Positions 1-8,040 of a DNA stretch of 64,000 bases are shown here, one piece after another; the first letter of the stretch is position 1, and the number at the start of each line of letters is the position of its first letter. Source of the DNA: an uncultured bacterium. Its GTDB lineage: Bacteria; Vulcanimicrobiota; CADAWZ01. A model generated the notes under the pieces. That model was not told where the DNA came from. It searched no databases and was given only the letters and a program-made list of their open reading frames with translations. The stretch covers positions 13,036 to 77,035 of the forward strand of contig CASEKF010000019.1 of assembly GCA_949288455.1 (NCBI GenBank), read 5' to 3'. A program made the translations under genes and the position numbers.

Positions 1-132
1 AAAAGCGAAAAACGGAGAAATCAAAGACAATTCTAAATGGACAAGTCAGTTTGACTCGTACATGATGAGATAACGTAAAATTATTAATACTTGTTAACGC
101 TTGAGAGTCGCTTCTTAATTTGGCAAACCGCT

Positions 133-195
133 AGACTCATTATAAATCGAACTCGCTCCTAAAAAAACGGAGCGAGTTCGATTTATAATGAGTCT
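133..195. repeat. Perfect 27-bp inverted repeat
   Basis: The arms at 133-159 and 169-195 are exact reverse complements, separated by a 9-nt A-rich loop. The hairpin lies 45 nt past the stop codon of the DUF4321 gene, so it could end that minus-strand transcript. No T tract follows on either strand, so it is not a textbook intrinsic terminator. The rest of 1-239 shows no gene. Confidence 0.85.
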
Positions 196-239
196 GAATG
201 ACCTAAATTCATAAATAGTTAAATACGGCATCAAAAAAA

Positions 240-500
240 TTAAGAAAATTTACGTCCTAAAAAGAAACCTCCGATAGCTCCTATGGCAGTTCCCAAATTA
301 AAATTAAAACAAAATCCTATCGTCAGCGAAAAAAAATACAAATCTATAACGGCGGGAGGATTGAGACCTATATTAAGCTTTGCGGCGATCAACGGGAAAA
401 AAGATCCCAAAGATTCCGCAATTAGAGAACCGGCCAAAGTTCCGGTAACTATGAACATTGCCATAATAAACGCGCCTGCGTTATTTGAATCTTTTGCCAT
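240..500 (-). CDS. DUF4321-like small membrane protein
   Basis: An 86-residue protein with three hydrophobic segments (about 10-30, 33-45 and 52-82). The Gly-Leu-Asn-Pro-Pro-Ala turn at about 45-50, followed by a hydrophobic segment and a Gly-rich final helix, matches the DUF4321 pattern as I remember it. The function of that family is unknown. An AAGGTGG-type ribosome site lies about 12 nt before the ATG. It is probably the last gene of a minus-strand unit, because a large hairpin follows it. The family call is from memory, not from a search. Confidence 0.6.
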   Translation of the reverse strand: MAKDSNNAGAFIMAMFIVTGTLAGSLIAESLGSFFPLIAAKLNIGLNPPAVIDLYFFSLTIGFCFNFNLGTAIGAIGGFFLGRKFS

Positions 501-612
501 TTACGTATTGACCCACCTTACATAAATTTAAAAACGAACAAATCGCTGAGCTTAAGACGACTAAAAAAAACAAAAGCCAAACGTTTAATCAAAAACGTTA
601 TCATAATCAAAT

Positions 613-2490
613 TTAATAACCCATCTTTCTTATGTCTTCCAAAAAATAACCGGTCTGCCTCAAAACCTGCATATCGCCGTCTATGTCTCTCCCGGACGAC
701 AGCTTATCAAGAATATCGTTCAAAGTAAACTCAAGCCGTTTAATTCCGGATTCAAAATTAGCCGCGCGTTCCCGAATGTCAGGAGAATTTAACAATGTCC
801 CTGCCTTAGACTTATAGTCGCGTTTAACCTGCAGTATTAAATCTCTGTATTTTTTAAATTCCGCGATAAGATCGTTGCGAGCCAGGCTGCCTAACGTATA
901 TTGAGAAAAAGCGTTAAACAGCAATTCGAGTCTTGCGGGCAACGGATCTTGAGATAAAAACTCTTCATGCTCGGAGTTATAAGAAAGAGTCTTGGGTATA
1001 ACGGCTCCGCACGAAGGACAAAGCCGCTCTCCCGTAGGACATATCTGTCCGCATCCGGGACATATAGAACGAGAAGACTTTGTAAGAGGAGAAATTCCCA
1101 AGTAAATTTCAATAAGCCTGGGAAGAGAAGCTTCTATGTCTCTCATACCAACGATAAGATGAGATTTATCGGAATCTTCCAAAAACGACATCAAATGATC
1201 TACTCCGGTCTTTTGAAGCTCAAGAAGCTCATAAGCCTCCATAGAAAGATGATTTCTCCCTGCCTTATCTCTAAATTGATAAAGAAGCTCCTGATGCCTT
1301 AAAGCAAAATCTTCAAGCTTGGTAGAGAAATATTCAAGCACGACCGAACCGGATAAATACCGGCCTATAACGTCCTTCAATTCCTCAATATACGGAGTCT
1401 TTGCGACTTTATTAAATTCGTCGGAAAACGCTTTTGAAAGTTTCGTTACGGACTCGTTAGCTTTCTCGAATTCAGAACATAAACGCTTGACGTCGACGTC
1501 GGATAAGGCTGCTATTTGTTTGTAATCCCCTTTATAAATATTTTTCCAATATTTTTTAAAGTTCTCGACGTCTTCATATACTTCTAAAAAAGTATCTCTG
1601 ACAAAAGGCAAATAATGGCTCTTTGAAACATAGTCGACTAAATTTCCGTAAGTTTTAACAAGAGCATCCAGTTTGTCGGACTCCGACTTTAAAGCGTTAG
1701 CCGACAAAACTCCCTTTTTAGATGCCGCGAGCAATCTGCAATATTCGTCGACTAAAGGTATTTTAGAATATTCGCAATTTTTCGCCGAAAAAGCGTCCAT
1801 AAGCCTTAAAACGGCATAAAAAGCCGGAGAAGCAAATTTCAAAAACCTAATGCCGTCTACCAAAGAAACATAATCATTTTCAGATAAAAACACATATAAA
1901 GCTCCAACGCCTTTTTTTAAATCTGAAAGCAATTTTTCCGCGGTTTTAATAATTTTGACCTGTTTTGGATAAAGAGCTCGAAAACCGGAAATATTTTTCC
2001 CCGATAATTCTACGAACGAAGCTAAAGCCGGGACTAATACGGCAAAACTGGAAATTTCAATTTTACGCTTCGCGACTTTATAAGACGCCTTAATGATATA
2101 ATTTATTATTGGAACCGGAGATTCTATTCTTTCAGAACGCTTATATAACTCGCTTACCGACTCGGAAAGACGCATTATATATTTTTCGATAGAATAAATC
2201 ACAGGATTTACTTCTACAAATCTACTTCTATTAATAACGCTCTCAAGATCCGAAAAAGCGCACTTTAAATCCTTGAAATCCTGGGAGATAAATCGTATTA
2301 AAGCTTCTATTTTTTCGTCGTCGTCAAAAAATACGGAAAGAGCCTTAAAAGTTTTCTCAAAATCAGAAATATAACTCCGGCTTTCGTCGATAAGCTTTTT
2401 CAACTCGTCGACGCTATCTAGATCTCCCATCGCTACAGATTTGCCAAGATCTACCAAAGCTGCTATCTTAGGGGAAAAAATACCTGCCAT
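613..2490 (-). CDS. Orphan helical protein with C-terminal zinc ribbon
   Basis: A 625-residue protein of unknown function. Residues 1-470 look almost wholly alpha-helical and charged, with no signal peptide or membrane segment. A double-CxxC zinc ribbon starts at residue 477 (CPGCGQIC, then CPSCG about 15 residues later). Another helical stretch of about 125 residues follows. Placing a rubredoxin-like knuckle inside a long coiled or helical protein suggests a scaffold or adaptor role, but nothing catalytic is visible. The start is supported by AAGGAG 5 nt before the ATG. I do not recognise the family. Confidence 0.7.
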   Translation of the reverse strand: MAGIFSPKIAALVDLGKSVAMGDLDSVDELKKLIDESRSYISDFEKTFKALSVFFDDDEKIEALIRFISQDFKDLKCAFSDLESVINRSRFVEVNPVIYSIEKYIMRLSESVSELYKRSERIESPVPIINYIIKASYKVAKRKIEISSFAVLVPALASFVELSGKNISGFRALYPKQVKIIKTAEKLLSDLKKGVGALYVFLSENDYVSLVDGIRFLKFASPAFYAVLRLMDAFSAKNCEYSKIPLVDEYCRLLAASKKGVLSANALKSESDKLDALVKTYGNLVDYVSKSHYLPFVRDTFLEVYEDVENFKKYWKNIYKGDYKQIAALSDVDVKRLCSEFEKANESVTKLSKAFSDEFNKVAKTPYIEELKDVIGRYLSGSVVLEYFSTKLEDFALRHQELLYQFRDKAGRNHLSMEAYELLELQKTGVDHLMSFLEDSDKSHLIVGMRDIEASLPRLIEIYLGISPLTKSSRSICPGCGQICPTGERLCPSCGAVIPKTLSYNSEHEEFLSQDPLPARLELLFNAFSQYTLGSLARNDLIAEFKKYRDLILQVKRDYKSKAGTLLNSPDIRERAANFESGIKRLEFTLNDILDKLSSGRDIDGDMQVLRQTGYFLEDIRKMGY

Positions 2491-2637
2491 AAAAACTCCT
2501 TAAAAATAGCGATAATCAAATATCAAAAACCCGCGATATTCTATTTTTTATATCAGCGGCAATACTCAACGTTATCTGCCAAAACTCTTGCGACAGCGCA
2601 TGCCAAAATTTTCAAATAATATTCTCTTCTAAAGGAT

Positions 2638-2675
2638 GCGCCGTATATTCCTAGATTCAATAGGAATTACGGCGC
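2638..2675 (-). terminator. Hairpin after the IQIP-motif protein gene
   Basis: A 15-bp stem with a single bulged base (left arm 2638-2653, right arm 2661-2675, 7-nt loop) lies about 95 nt downstream of the minus-strand gene ending at 2770. Only a short T run (TTT) follows on the minus strand, so it is a probable but weak intrinsic terminator or an mRNA 3'-end stabiliser. Confidence 0.55.
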
Positions 2676-2769
2676 CTAATCATAAATCTAAATATTCTAA
2701 ACGCATATAACCAATATATTTCAAAAAGATAGGCAAAGCGTTATGTTTTAGTCTAAAATTATCAATGCC

Positions 2770-4008
2770 TTAAAAAGCGTAACCGTACATTATTTTAGAA
2801 ATAAGTTTTTCAGGATGAAGAGCCGAATCCTGCGAAGACGGATTAACGTTTATCGAAATTGCCGAGGAATATGGAGAGGAATTAATAACTCCCAACATAT
2901 CTTCAGATAAAAATGAATTATATCCGACTTCTTTGTTATCTCTCTCCAAAATGCCTAAAGTCTCGGGTTCCCGAGTAGAATCCAGAGCTAATATATCTAA
3001 ATTCAAAGGCGATTTTCCATCGAAACCGGCTAAGCCTAAAGCTGAACCGGAAGAATTATAAGAAGCGAGAGTCTCGCTGATACCGTTCCAGGCCGTCTCA
3101 TATTTTTTCTCGCTGCCTTCGATAACGGGAACAGACGCCATACGAGTCATATCGAAGGAATCATCCCTAGCGGCTATAGCCTTAGCCGACAAAGCGTCGG
3201 GCAATTCCATGGCAAGAGCCGAAGAAGGAGCCGCGGAAGCGGCGTCCCAAGCGGCGAGAGTCTCTAAGGGCAAATTTGAAAAGGCTACGCCGTTTTCAGC
3301 GGAAGTTTCATTAGAAGGAATTTCTACCGCGGCTATGGCTCTTTGCCTGGAAAGATCTAAAGTTTCGCCGGGAACAAGACCTAAAGCGGCTTCGGTTACG
3401 TTAGAAGCTACGGCAAAATCGCCAAGAAGCTCAGAAGGCAAAGTCTCCGCTATCTCAAGCCCCATAGGAGGCAAAGATACGGCTACGGTTTCTTTTGAAT
3501 CCTGATTAGGAATTACGGGATTTAAAGCTATGCCTTCAGCTAACTCAGGCATATCGATTTTAGGAATCTGAATAGTATTTAAAGCTAAGCCTTCTTCCCT
3601 TTCAGGGAAAGGTATATGGGGAATCTGAATAGTATTTACCGCCGCCAGTTGAGAAGAGTTTAATTCTTCGGCCTTAGGAATCTGAATTACGTTAAAACCT
3701 ATAGCGGCAGACTCAGGCCGCGCGGCAAGAATCTGAGAACCTGCCAGGCCGGAATCTAAAGAAGCGATAGCCTCGCTTCCCAATCCCAAATATCCGCCAA
3801 GACTTCCCGACATAATGACGTCAAGCGATAAATTCTGTCCCGGCATATTGACTTCGGGCTGAGCGGCAGGGGCTCCTAAAGCCTTATCCAACATAAGATT
3901 TAACGAAGCGGTTCCGGCTGCGGAAGATTGGCGTTCAATCTGAGAAACATGCCCAATTGAAGGCGAAGAAGAAGAATAATTTATGCCTAAATTACGGATT
4001 TCATTCAT
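2770..4008 (-). CDS. Low-complexity protein with repeated IQIP motifs
   Basis: A 412-residue protein rich in Ala, Ser, Leu, Glu and Pro, with no signal peptide or membrane helix and probably mostly disordered. A short motif recurs near residues 95-170 (VIQIPK, TIQIPH, TIQIPK). Weaker copies (AVEIPS) lie further on, and many Ala/Leu-rich segments have similar spacing. The same Ile-Gln/Glu-Ile-Pro-Lys string occurs in the C-terminal tail of the PBP1A encoded at 48456-50789. The ATG is well placed after GGGAGGA. It stands alone between hairpins. Function unknown; a structural or surface-associated role is only a guess. Confidence 0.6.
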   Translation of the reverse strand: MNEIRNLGINYSSSSPSIGHVSQIERQSSAAGTASLNLMLDKALGAPAAQPEVNMPGQNLSLDVIMSGSLGGYLGLGSEAIASLDSGLAGSQILAARPESAAIGFNVIQIPKAEELNSSQLAAVNTIQIPHIPFPEREEGLALNTIQIPKIDMPELAEGIALNPVIPNQDSKETVAVSLPPMGLEIAETLPSELLGDFAVASNVTEAALGLVPGETLDLSRQRAIAAVEIPSNETSAENGVAFSNLPLETLAAWDAASAAPSSALAMELPDALSAKAIAARDDSFDMTRMASVPVIEGSEKKYETAWNGISETLASYNSSGSALGLAGFDGKSPLNLDILALDSTREPETLGILERDNKEVGYNSFLSEDMLGVINSSPYSSAISINVNPSSQDSALHPEKLISKIMYGYAF

Positions 4009-4142
4009 AGCAAAATCCTCCCGTATATATTTTCTTATTTATAATTTTATCATAAAACAAATTCAAGAATATTTCAAATTTGTTAAATTTTAAAAAAAAA
4101 TATCAATATATAAAAACCGAAAACGCTGACTTTTATAATAAA

Positions 4143-4493
4143 TTACGATATAAAATCCGCAGCCTGCGAATTAGATTTAAAAAATAAAAGCCGTTTAGAT
4201 GCGTCGGCTGCTTGAATAGTTTTTAAGACCCGTTCGTTCTTTACGTTTGACAAAAGGAAAAACAAATCCAAACGCCGCTGATAATCATACAACTCAAGTA
4301 AAAAACCAACCCCGGTAAAATCGATATATTCAAGCTGCGAACAATCTGCGACAACGCTTCCGGGATGTTCCGCAAGGTATGCGAAAACAGGAAAACGCAT
4401 ATGAATAATATCAGGATAAGCCAGCTTTTTGTCAAGGGCAAAAATCAATACGGAATCAGAAAAAGATTTAAAAGAAAATTTTTCAGGAGGCAT
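4143..4493 (-). CDS. STAS-domain protein (anti-sigma antagonist type)
   Basis: A 116-residue single STAS domain. The hallmark loop reads YIDFTGVGFLLELYD at about 59-73, where anti-sigma factor antagonists such as SpoIIAA and RsbV have D-S-[ST]-G-[LV]-G. The phospho-acceptor position would be a Thr here. The family normally binds a serine kinase of the anti-sigma or RsbW type; no such kinase is in this window, so the partner must lie elsewhere. The gene starts 6 nt after the stop of the PC4-like gene and has almost no Shine-Dalgarno, which suggests translational coupling. Confidence 0.75.
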   Translation of the reverse strand: MPPEKFSFKSFSDSVLIFALDKKLAYPDIIHMRFPVFAYLAEHPGSVVADCSQLEYIDFTGVGFLLELYDYQRRLDLFFLLSNVKNERVLKTIQAADASKRLLFFKSNSQAADFIS

Positions 4494-4499
4494 TATTTC

Positions 4500-4727
4500 T
4501 TATTCTGAAATCTGTTTTTTTGCGTCGGCAAGACCTTCGAGAATTTCGTCTATCATATCTATGGGAAACCTTACGCCCTTCTTAGTAGGCAAAGATTCTT
4601 CGGAATCCTCGTTTGAATAATACTCCCTGACATCAATATAAGCGTTGTCCTTCCAATAAGCTATTTTAATCTTTATAGTTTTGCCATATCCCCTGTCTAT
4701 AGATTTTACTTCAATATCCTCAGGCAT
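4500..4727 (-). CDS. PC4/YdbC-like ssDNA-binding domain protein
   Basis: A 75-residue protein matching the PC4 (p15 coactivator) fold found in small bacterial proteins such as YdbC. It has a beta-rich first half ending in a DVREYY motif, then an acidic linker, the P-T-K-K-G-V-R-F-P signature, and a C-terminal helix. The family binds single-stranded DNA or RNA as a dimer. The ATG at 4727 is preferred over the upstream TTG because AAGGAG lies 8 nt before it. It is the first gene of a two-gene unit with the STAS protein, implying a regulatory pairing, although no function is shown directly. Confidence 0.75.
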   Translation of the reverse strand: MPEDIEVKSIDRGYGKTIKIKIAYWKDNAYIDVREYYSNEDSEESLPTKKGVRFPIDMIDEILEGLADAKKQISE

Positions 4728-4813
4728 CGTCAAATCTCCTTAAACTCAAAATATATCGCAAAGATTAAGTATAATACCCAATTGAGAGACAAAAATATCT
4801 TTAAAACAATACG

Positions 4814-5293
4814 TCATTCGTTGATATAAAAATTAACGACTCCGTCAATAAGATAACCGGGATCGAAAACTATTCTCGAAGGAACGGACTCCTCCGGAAC
4901 GGCAAATACAAGAAAACCGTTGGATATCATTCCGGGCTTCAAAATTTTTCCTTCAAGCTTAGGTTCTTTAGTGGAAATACACCACTGATATTCTTCTTCC
5001 TCTGAATCAATAAACGTAAATTGATAAGGACTGTATTCGTAATCGTCTCTTGACGAATTTAAAATCAAAACTTCGGCGCAGAAAAACTTCATAGCTCGAC
5101 CGTTATTTTGATCTTTTATATGATCTCTAATCAAGCTGTTTTTTTCTTTATATGGAGACACGGATAAAACGCCTACCGACACAGCGCCTATATCTACCCT
5201 ATCGCCTATTTTAGAATCGACGTCTCCTTCGGCAAAAGCTCCGGACGCGAATAAGAAAACGATCAAAAAAAACAATACGACGCTTCTTTTCAT
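4814..5293 (-). CDS. Secreted DUF4352-like protein
   Basis: A 159-residue protein with a Sec signal peptide (MKRS, hydrophobic core, Ala-Phe-Ala near residue 21). The mature part is beta-rich and ends in a K-P-G-M-I-S-N-G-F-L-V-F segment, as in DUF4352 (telokin-like, Ig-fold) proteins, which are extracytoplasmic and poorly characterised. There is no lipobox cysteine. The start has a weak AAGG site. No informative neighbour; the assignment rests on the C-terminal pattern only. Confidence 0.55.
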   Translation of the reverse strand: MKRSVVLFFLIVFLFASGAFAEGDVDSKIGDRVDIGAVSVGVLSVSPYKEKNSLIRDHIKDQNNGRAMKFFCAEVLILNSSRDDYEYSPYQFTFIDSEEEEYQWCISTKEPKLEGKILKPGMISNGFLVFAVPEESVPSRIVFDPGYLIDGVVNFYINE

Positions 5294-5409
5294 AATTTTA
5301 AAAACCTTAGAAATTATTTTATTTTTTCTTTCCTCACAGATATGCTTTTTCCTGCAAAATAAATCGACTAATAAAACATATGACTTCGCGCAACTAACCT
5401 CAAACTCCG

Positions 5410-7860
5410 TTATTTTTTCACGACAATATTTACCAGCTTATTCTTAACGGTAATAATTTTTAAAACGTCCTCTCTACGCATTCCCAATTTTTCAATAGCT
5501 AAAGAACTCATCTCCGATTCCGAAAGGCCTGAAGATATATCCATTTTTCCCCTGAGTTTGCCGTTTATCTGTATAATCATAGTTACGGAAGAGGAATTTA
5601 AAGCGTCTTCATTATACGAAGGCCATTCGGATTTAAATATCGATTCGTCCGCTCCCGTCATACTCCACAGTTCTTCGGCCATATGAGGAGCTAAAGGAGC
5701 GATTAATTTTACGGCTTTCGCAAGACAGGATAAAAGTAAATCTTCGTTTCCCTTATATTTTTCAGCCGCGGCGGTAAATTCCATCAAAGCCGAAATAGCG
5801 GTGTTGAACTGAAAACGCTCCAAATCTTCGGAGACTCGCTTAACCGTTTTTTCAGTCAGCGCAAAGAATTGCCTCTCTTCTTGAGAAAGATTTTCCAAAG
5901 CGGGAGATTTAAACTCGAAACCGCGCTTAGCAAAATTAGAAGCCGCAAGAGAATAAAATTTTCCGATAAACCTTTTTACGCCTACTACGAAAGCGTCGCT
6001 CCATAAAACTTCTTTTTCTGAAGGAGCGGCGAAAAACATGGCCAATCTTGCGGCGTCAACTCCATGGGATTTCATCAGACTAATGGGAGAAACTACGTTG
6101 CCTTTAGACTTAGACATAATCTCGCCCTTCTCGTCCAGCACCATACCATGATTAAACAGCCTTAAAGCCGGTTCTTCCGAGCTGAGATATCCTCTGTCCT
6201 TTAAAAATTTATGAGCGAATCTAAAATAAATAAGATGCATACAGGCATGTTCGCTTCCTCCTATATACAAATCCACAGGAGTCCATTTATCGACTTTTAT
6301 TTTATTAAAAGGCTCTTCGCTATTTTTAGGATCGGTATATCTTAAGTAATACCAGGAAGAACACACAAACGTATCCAAAGTATCGGCGTCTCTCTTAGCG
6401 GGCTGACCGCATTTAGGACAGGCGACGTTAATAAAATTCTCGCAATCGGCAAGGGGAGAACGCCCCTTAGGAATAAAATCAATGTTGCCTTTAGGAAGAA
6501 GAACCGGAAGTTCCTTCTCGTCTACGGGAACAAGACCGCATTCGGGACAATGAATTATAGGCACGGGAGCTCCCCAATATCTCTGCCTGGAAACAAGCCA
6601 GTCTCTAAGTTTATAATTGACGGTTCTACGTCCGACTCCGGCTTCTTCTACGGCTTCGGATATCTTAGTTATACCGTCGGAAGAAAATAGTCCGTTGAAA
6701 ATACCGGAATTCGCCATAACTCCTTCTTCAACATAAGCGTCAGTCATAGTCTCGGGAGATAATTCGGAACCTTTAGGCTCTATTACGATTTTCATAGGGA
6801 TTCCATACTTTTTAGCAAAAGCAAAATCTCTGGAATCATGAGCGGGAACTCCCATTACCACTCCGGTTCCGTATGAAGCTAATACGTAATCTCCTATCCA
6901 CAATTGAGCTTTTTCTCCGGAAAGAGGATTTATAACGTATCTTCCGGTAAAAACTCCGTCCTTTTCTCTTACCGTAGAAGTTCTGTCTATATCTGTCTTA
7001 AGCTGACTAGCCTTTATATAAGCTAAAACGCTTTCTTCATATGCGGTTCCCTTGACAAGCTCTTTAGATAAAGGGTGCTCGGGAGCCATAGCCATAAAAG
7101 TTACTCCGAAAAGAGTATCGGCTCTTGTGGTAAACACTCTCACGCTGCCCGGATAATCTTCTATTTTGAATTCTATTTCTAATCCCTCGCTGCGGCCTAT
7201 CCAATTTCTTTGCATGGTTTTTATGCTTTCAGGCCATCCGTCAAGCATGTCCAAACCGTCCAGAAGACGCTGAGAGTAATCGGTAATCCTGATAAACCAT
7301 TGACGCATTTCCTTTTTTTCAACTTGCGTATGACAACGCCAGCATTCTCCGGAATTAACCTGCTCGTTAGCGAGAACTGTCTTACACGAAGGGCACCAAT
7401 TTGCGAGAGCCGTTTTTCTGTAAGCTAAACCGGCTTTGTAAAGTTCAAGGAAAAGCCATTGAGTCCATTTATAATAATCCGGAACGCAAGTTTTAACTTC
7501 GCGTTCCCAATCGAAAGCGATGCCAAGCTTCTTTAAAGTCGAAGCGGAAGTTTCAATATTACCCATAGTCCAATGTTCCGGATCAACTCCGGCTTTTATA
7601 GCGGCTCCTTCGGCAGGCAAACCGAAAGCGTCCCAGCCAAACGGAAATAAAAGATCGAAACCCTCCATCATTTTCTTTCTGGCATATACGTCTGCGACAG
7701 AATAATTTCTAAAATGTCCCATATGTATATCTCCGGAAGGATATGCGAACATTACTAAAAGATAAAATTTCTTTAAAGCTTCTTCCTTAGTCCGGAAAAG
7801 TTTCGTTTCATTCCAATATTTCTGCCATTTTTCTTCTATTTCCGAAAAATTATACTCCAT
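5410..7860 (-). CDS. leuS: Leucyl-tRNA synthetase
   Basis: Class Ia synthetase of 816 residues that charges tRNA-Leu in the cytoplasm. The HIGH-type site is HMGH at 46-49 inside AYPSGDIHMGHFRNY, the CP1 editing domain carries TTRADTLFG, and the KMSKS-type loop MSKSKGN starts at residue 582. CxxC pairs lie in the zinc and CP1 regions, and the C-terminal anticodon and leucine-specific domains are complete. The ATG at 7860 (MEYNFSEIEEKW) is chosen because it matches the family start and has AAGGAA 9 nt upstream; an open frame continues to 7992 but runs through a hairpin and is probably leader. Confidence 0.97.
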   Translation of the reverse strand: MEYNFSEIEEKWQKYWNETKLFRTKEEALKKFYLLVMFAYPSGDIHMGHFRNYSVADVYARKKMMEGFDLLFPFGWDAFGLPAEGAAIKAGVDPEHWTMGNIETSASTLKKLGIAFDWEREVKTCVPDYYKWTQWLFLELYKAGLAYRKTALANWCPSCKTVLANEQVNSGECWRCHTQVEKKEMRQWFIRITDYSQRLLDGLDMLDGWPESIKTMQRNWIGRSEGLEIEFKIEDYPGSVRVFTTRADTLFGVTFMAMAPEHPLSKELVKGTAYEESVLAYIKASQLKTDIDRTSTVREKDGVFTGRYVINPLSGEKAQLWIGDYVLASYGTGVVMGVPAHDSRDFAFAKKYGIPMKIVIEPKGSELSPETMTDAYVEEGVMANSGIFNGLFSSDGITKISEAVEEAGVGRRTVNYKLRDWLVSRQRYWGAPVPIIHCPECGLVPVDEKELPVLLPKGNIDFIPKGRSPLADCENFINVACPKCGQPAKRDADTLDTFVCSSWYYLRYTDPKNSEEPFNKIKVDKWTPVDLYIGGSEHACMHLIYFRFAHKFLKDRGYLSSEEPALRLFNHGMVLDEKGEIMSKSKGNVVSPISLMKSHGVDAARLAMFFAAPSEKEVLWSDAFVVGVKRFIGKFYSLAASNFAKRGFEFKSPALENLSQEERQFFALTEKTVKRVSEDLERFQFNTAISALMEFTAAAEKYKGNEDLLLSCLAKAVKLIAPLAPHMAEELWSMTGADESIFKSEWPSYNEDALNSSSVTMIIQINGKLRGKMDISSGLSESEMSSLAIEKLGMRREDVLKIITVKNKLVNIVVKK

Positions 7861-7927
7861 AACTGCAATTTCCTTAAAAGTTACTAATAAAATATTTAAT
7901 CTGAATTTAATTTTTATTCTCTGAGGT

Positions 7928-7965
7928 AAAAAAAAATCCTGCGCTCCTCGTTTTGACCAGGAGCG
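7928..7965 (-). terminator. Terminator or attenuator in the leuS leader
   Basis: A 7-bp stem (CGCTCCT at 942-948 of this kilobase, AGGAGCG at 959-965) is followed on the minus strand, after a 5-nt gap, by nine consecutive T (7928-7936). It lies only 68 nt before leuS and just downstream of another terminator. It could be a tandem terminator for the upstream gene or an attenuator acting on leuS. No T-box sequence is visible. Confidence 0.6.
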
Positions 7966-7994
7966 AATCCGGCTTACGGGATATTGAAACAAAA

Positions 7995-8022
7995 GGACGA
8001 GCGTCTTAGAAGACTCTCGTCC
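7995..8022 (-). terminator. Terminator of the YHS-like protein gene
   Basis: Stem GGACGAG/CTCGTCC extended by GTCTT/AAGAC with single mismatches, followed on the minus strand by TTTTG. It starts 18 nt after the stop of the gene at 8041-8811. Confidence 0.75.
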
Positions 8023-8040
8023 TGAAACGTCAATATGGCG

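Noticed and set aside
133-195. MITE or transposon end
   Set aside because: No flanking target duplication or second copy was seen in the window.
7861-7992. N-terminal extension of leuS by 44 codons
   Set aside because: It runs through a hairpin and T9-type signal, has no family similarity, and the ATG at 7860 has a good ribosome site.
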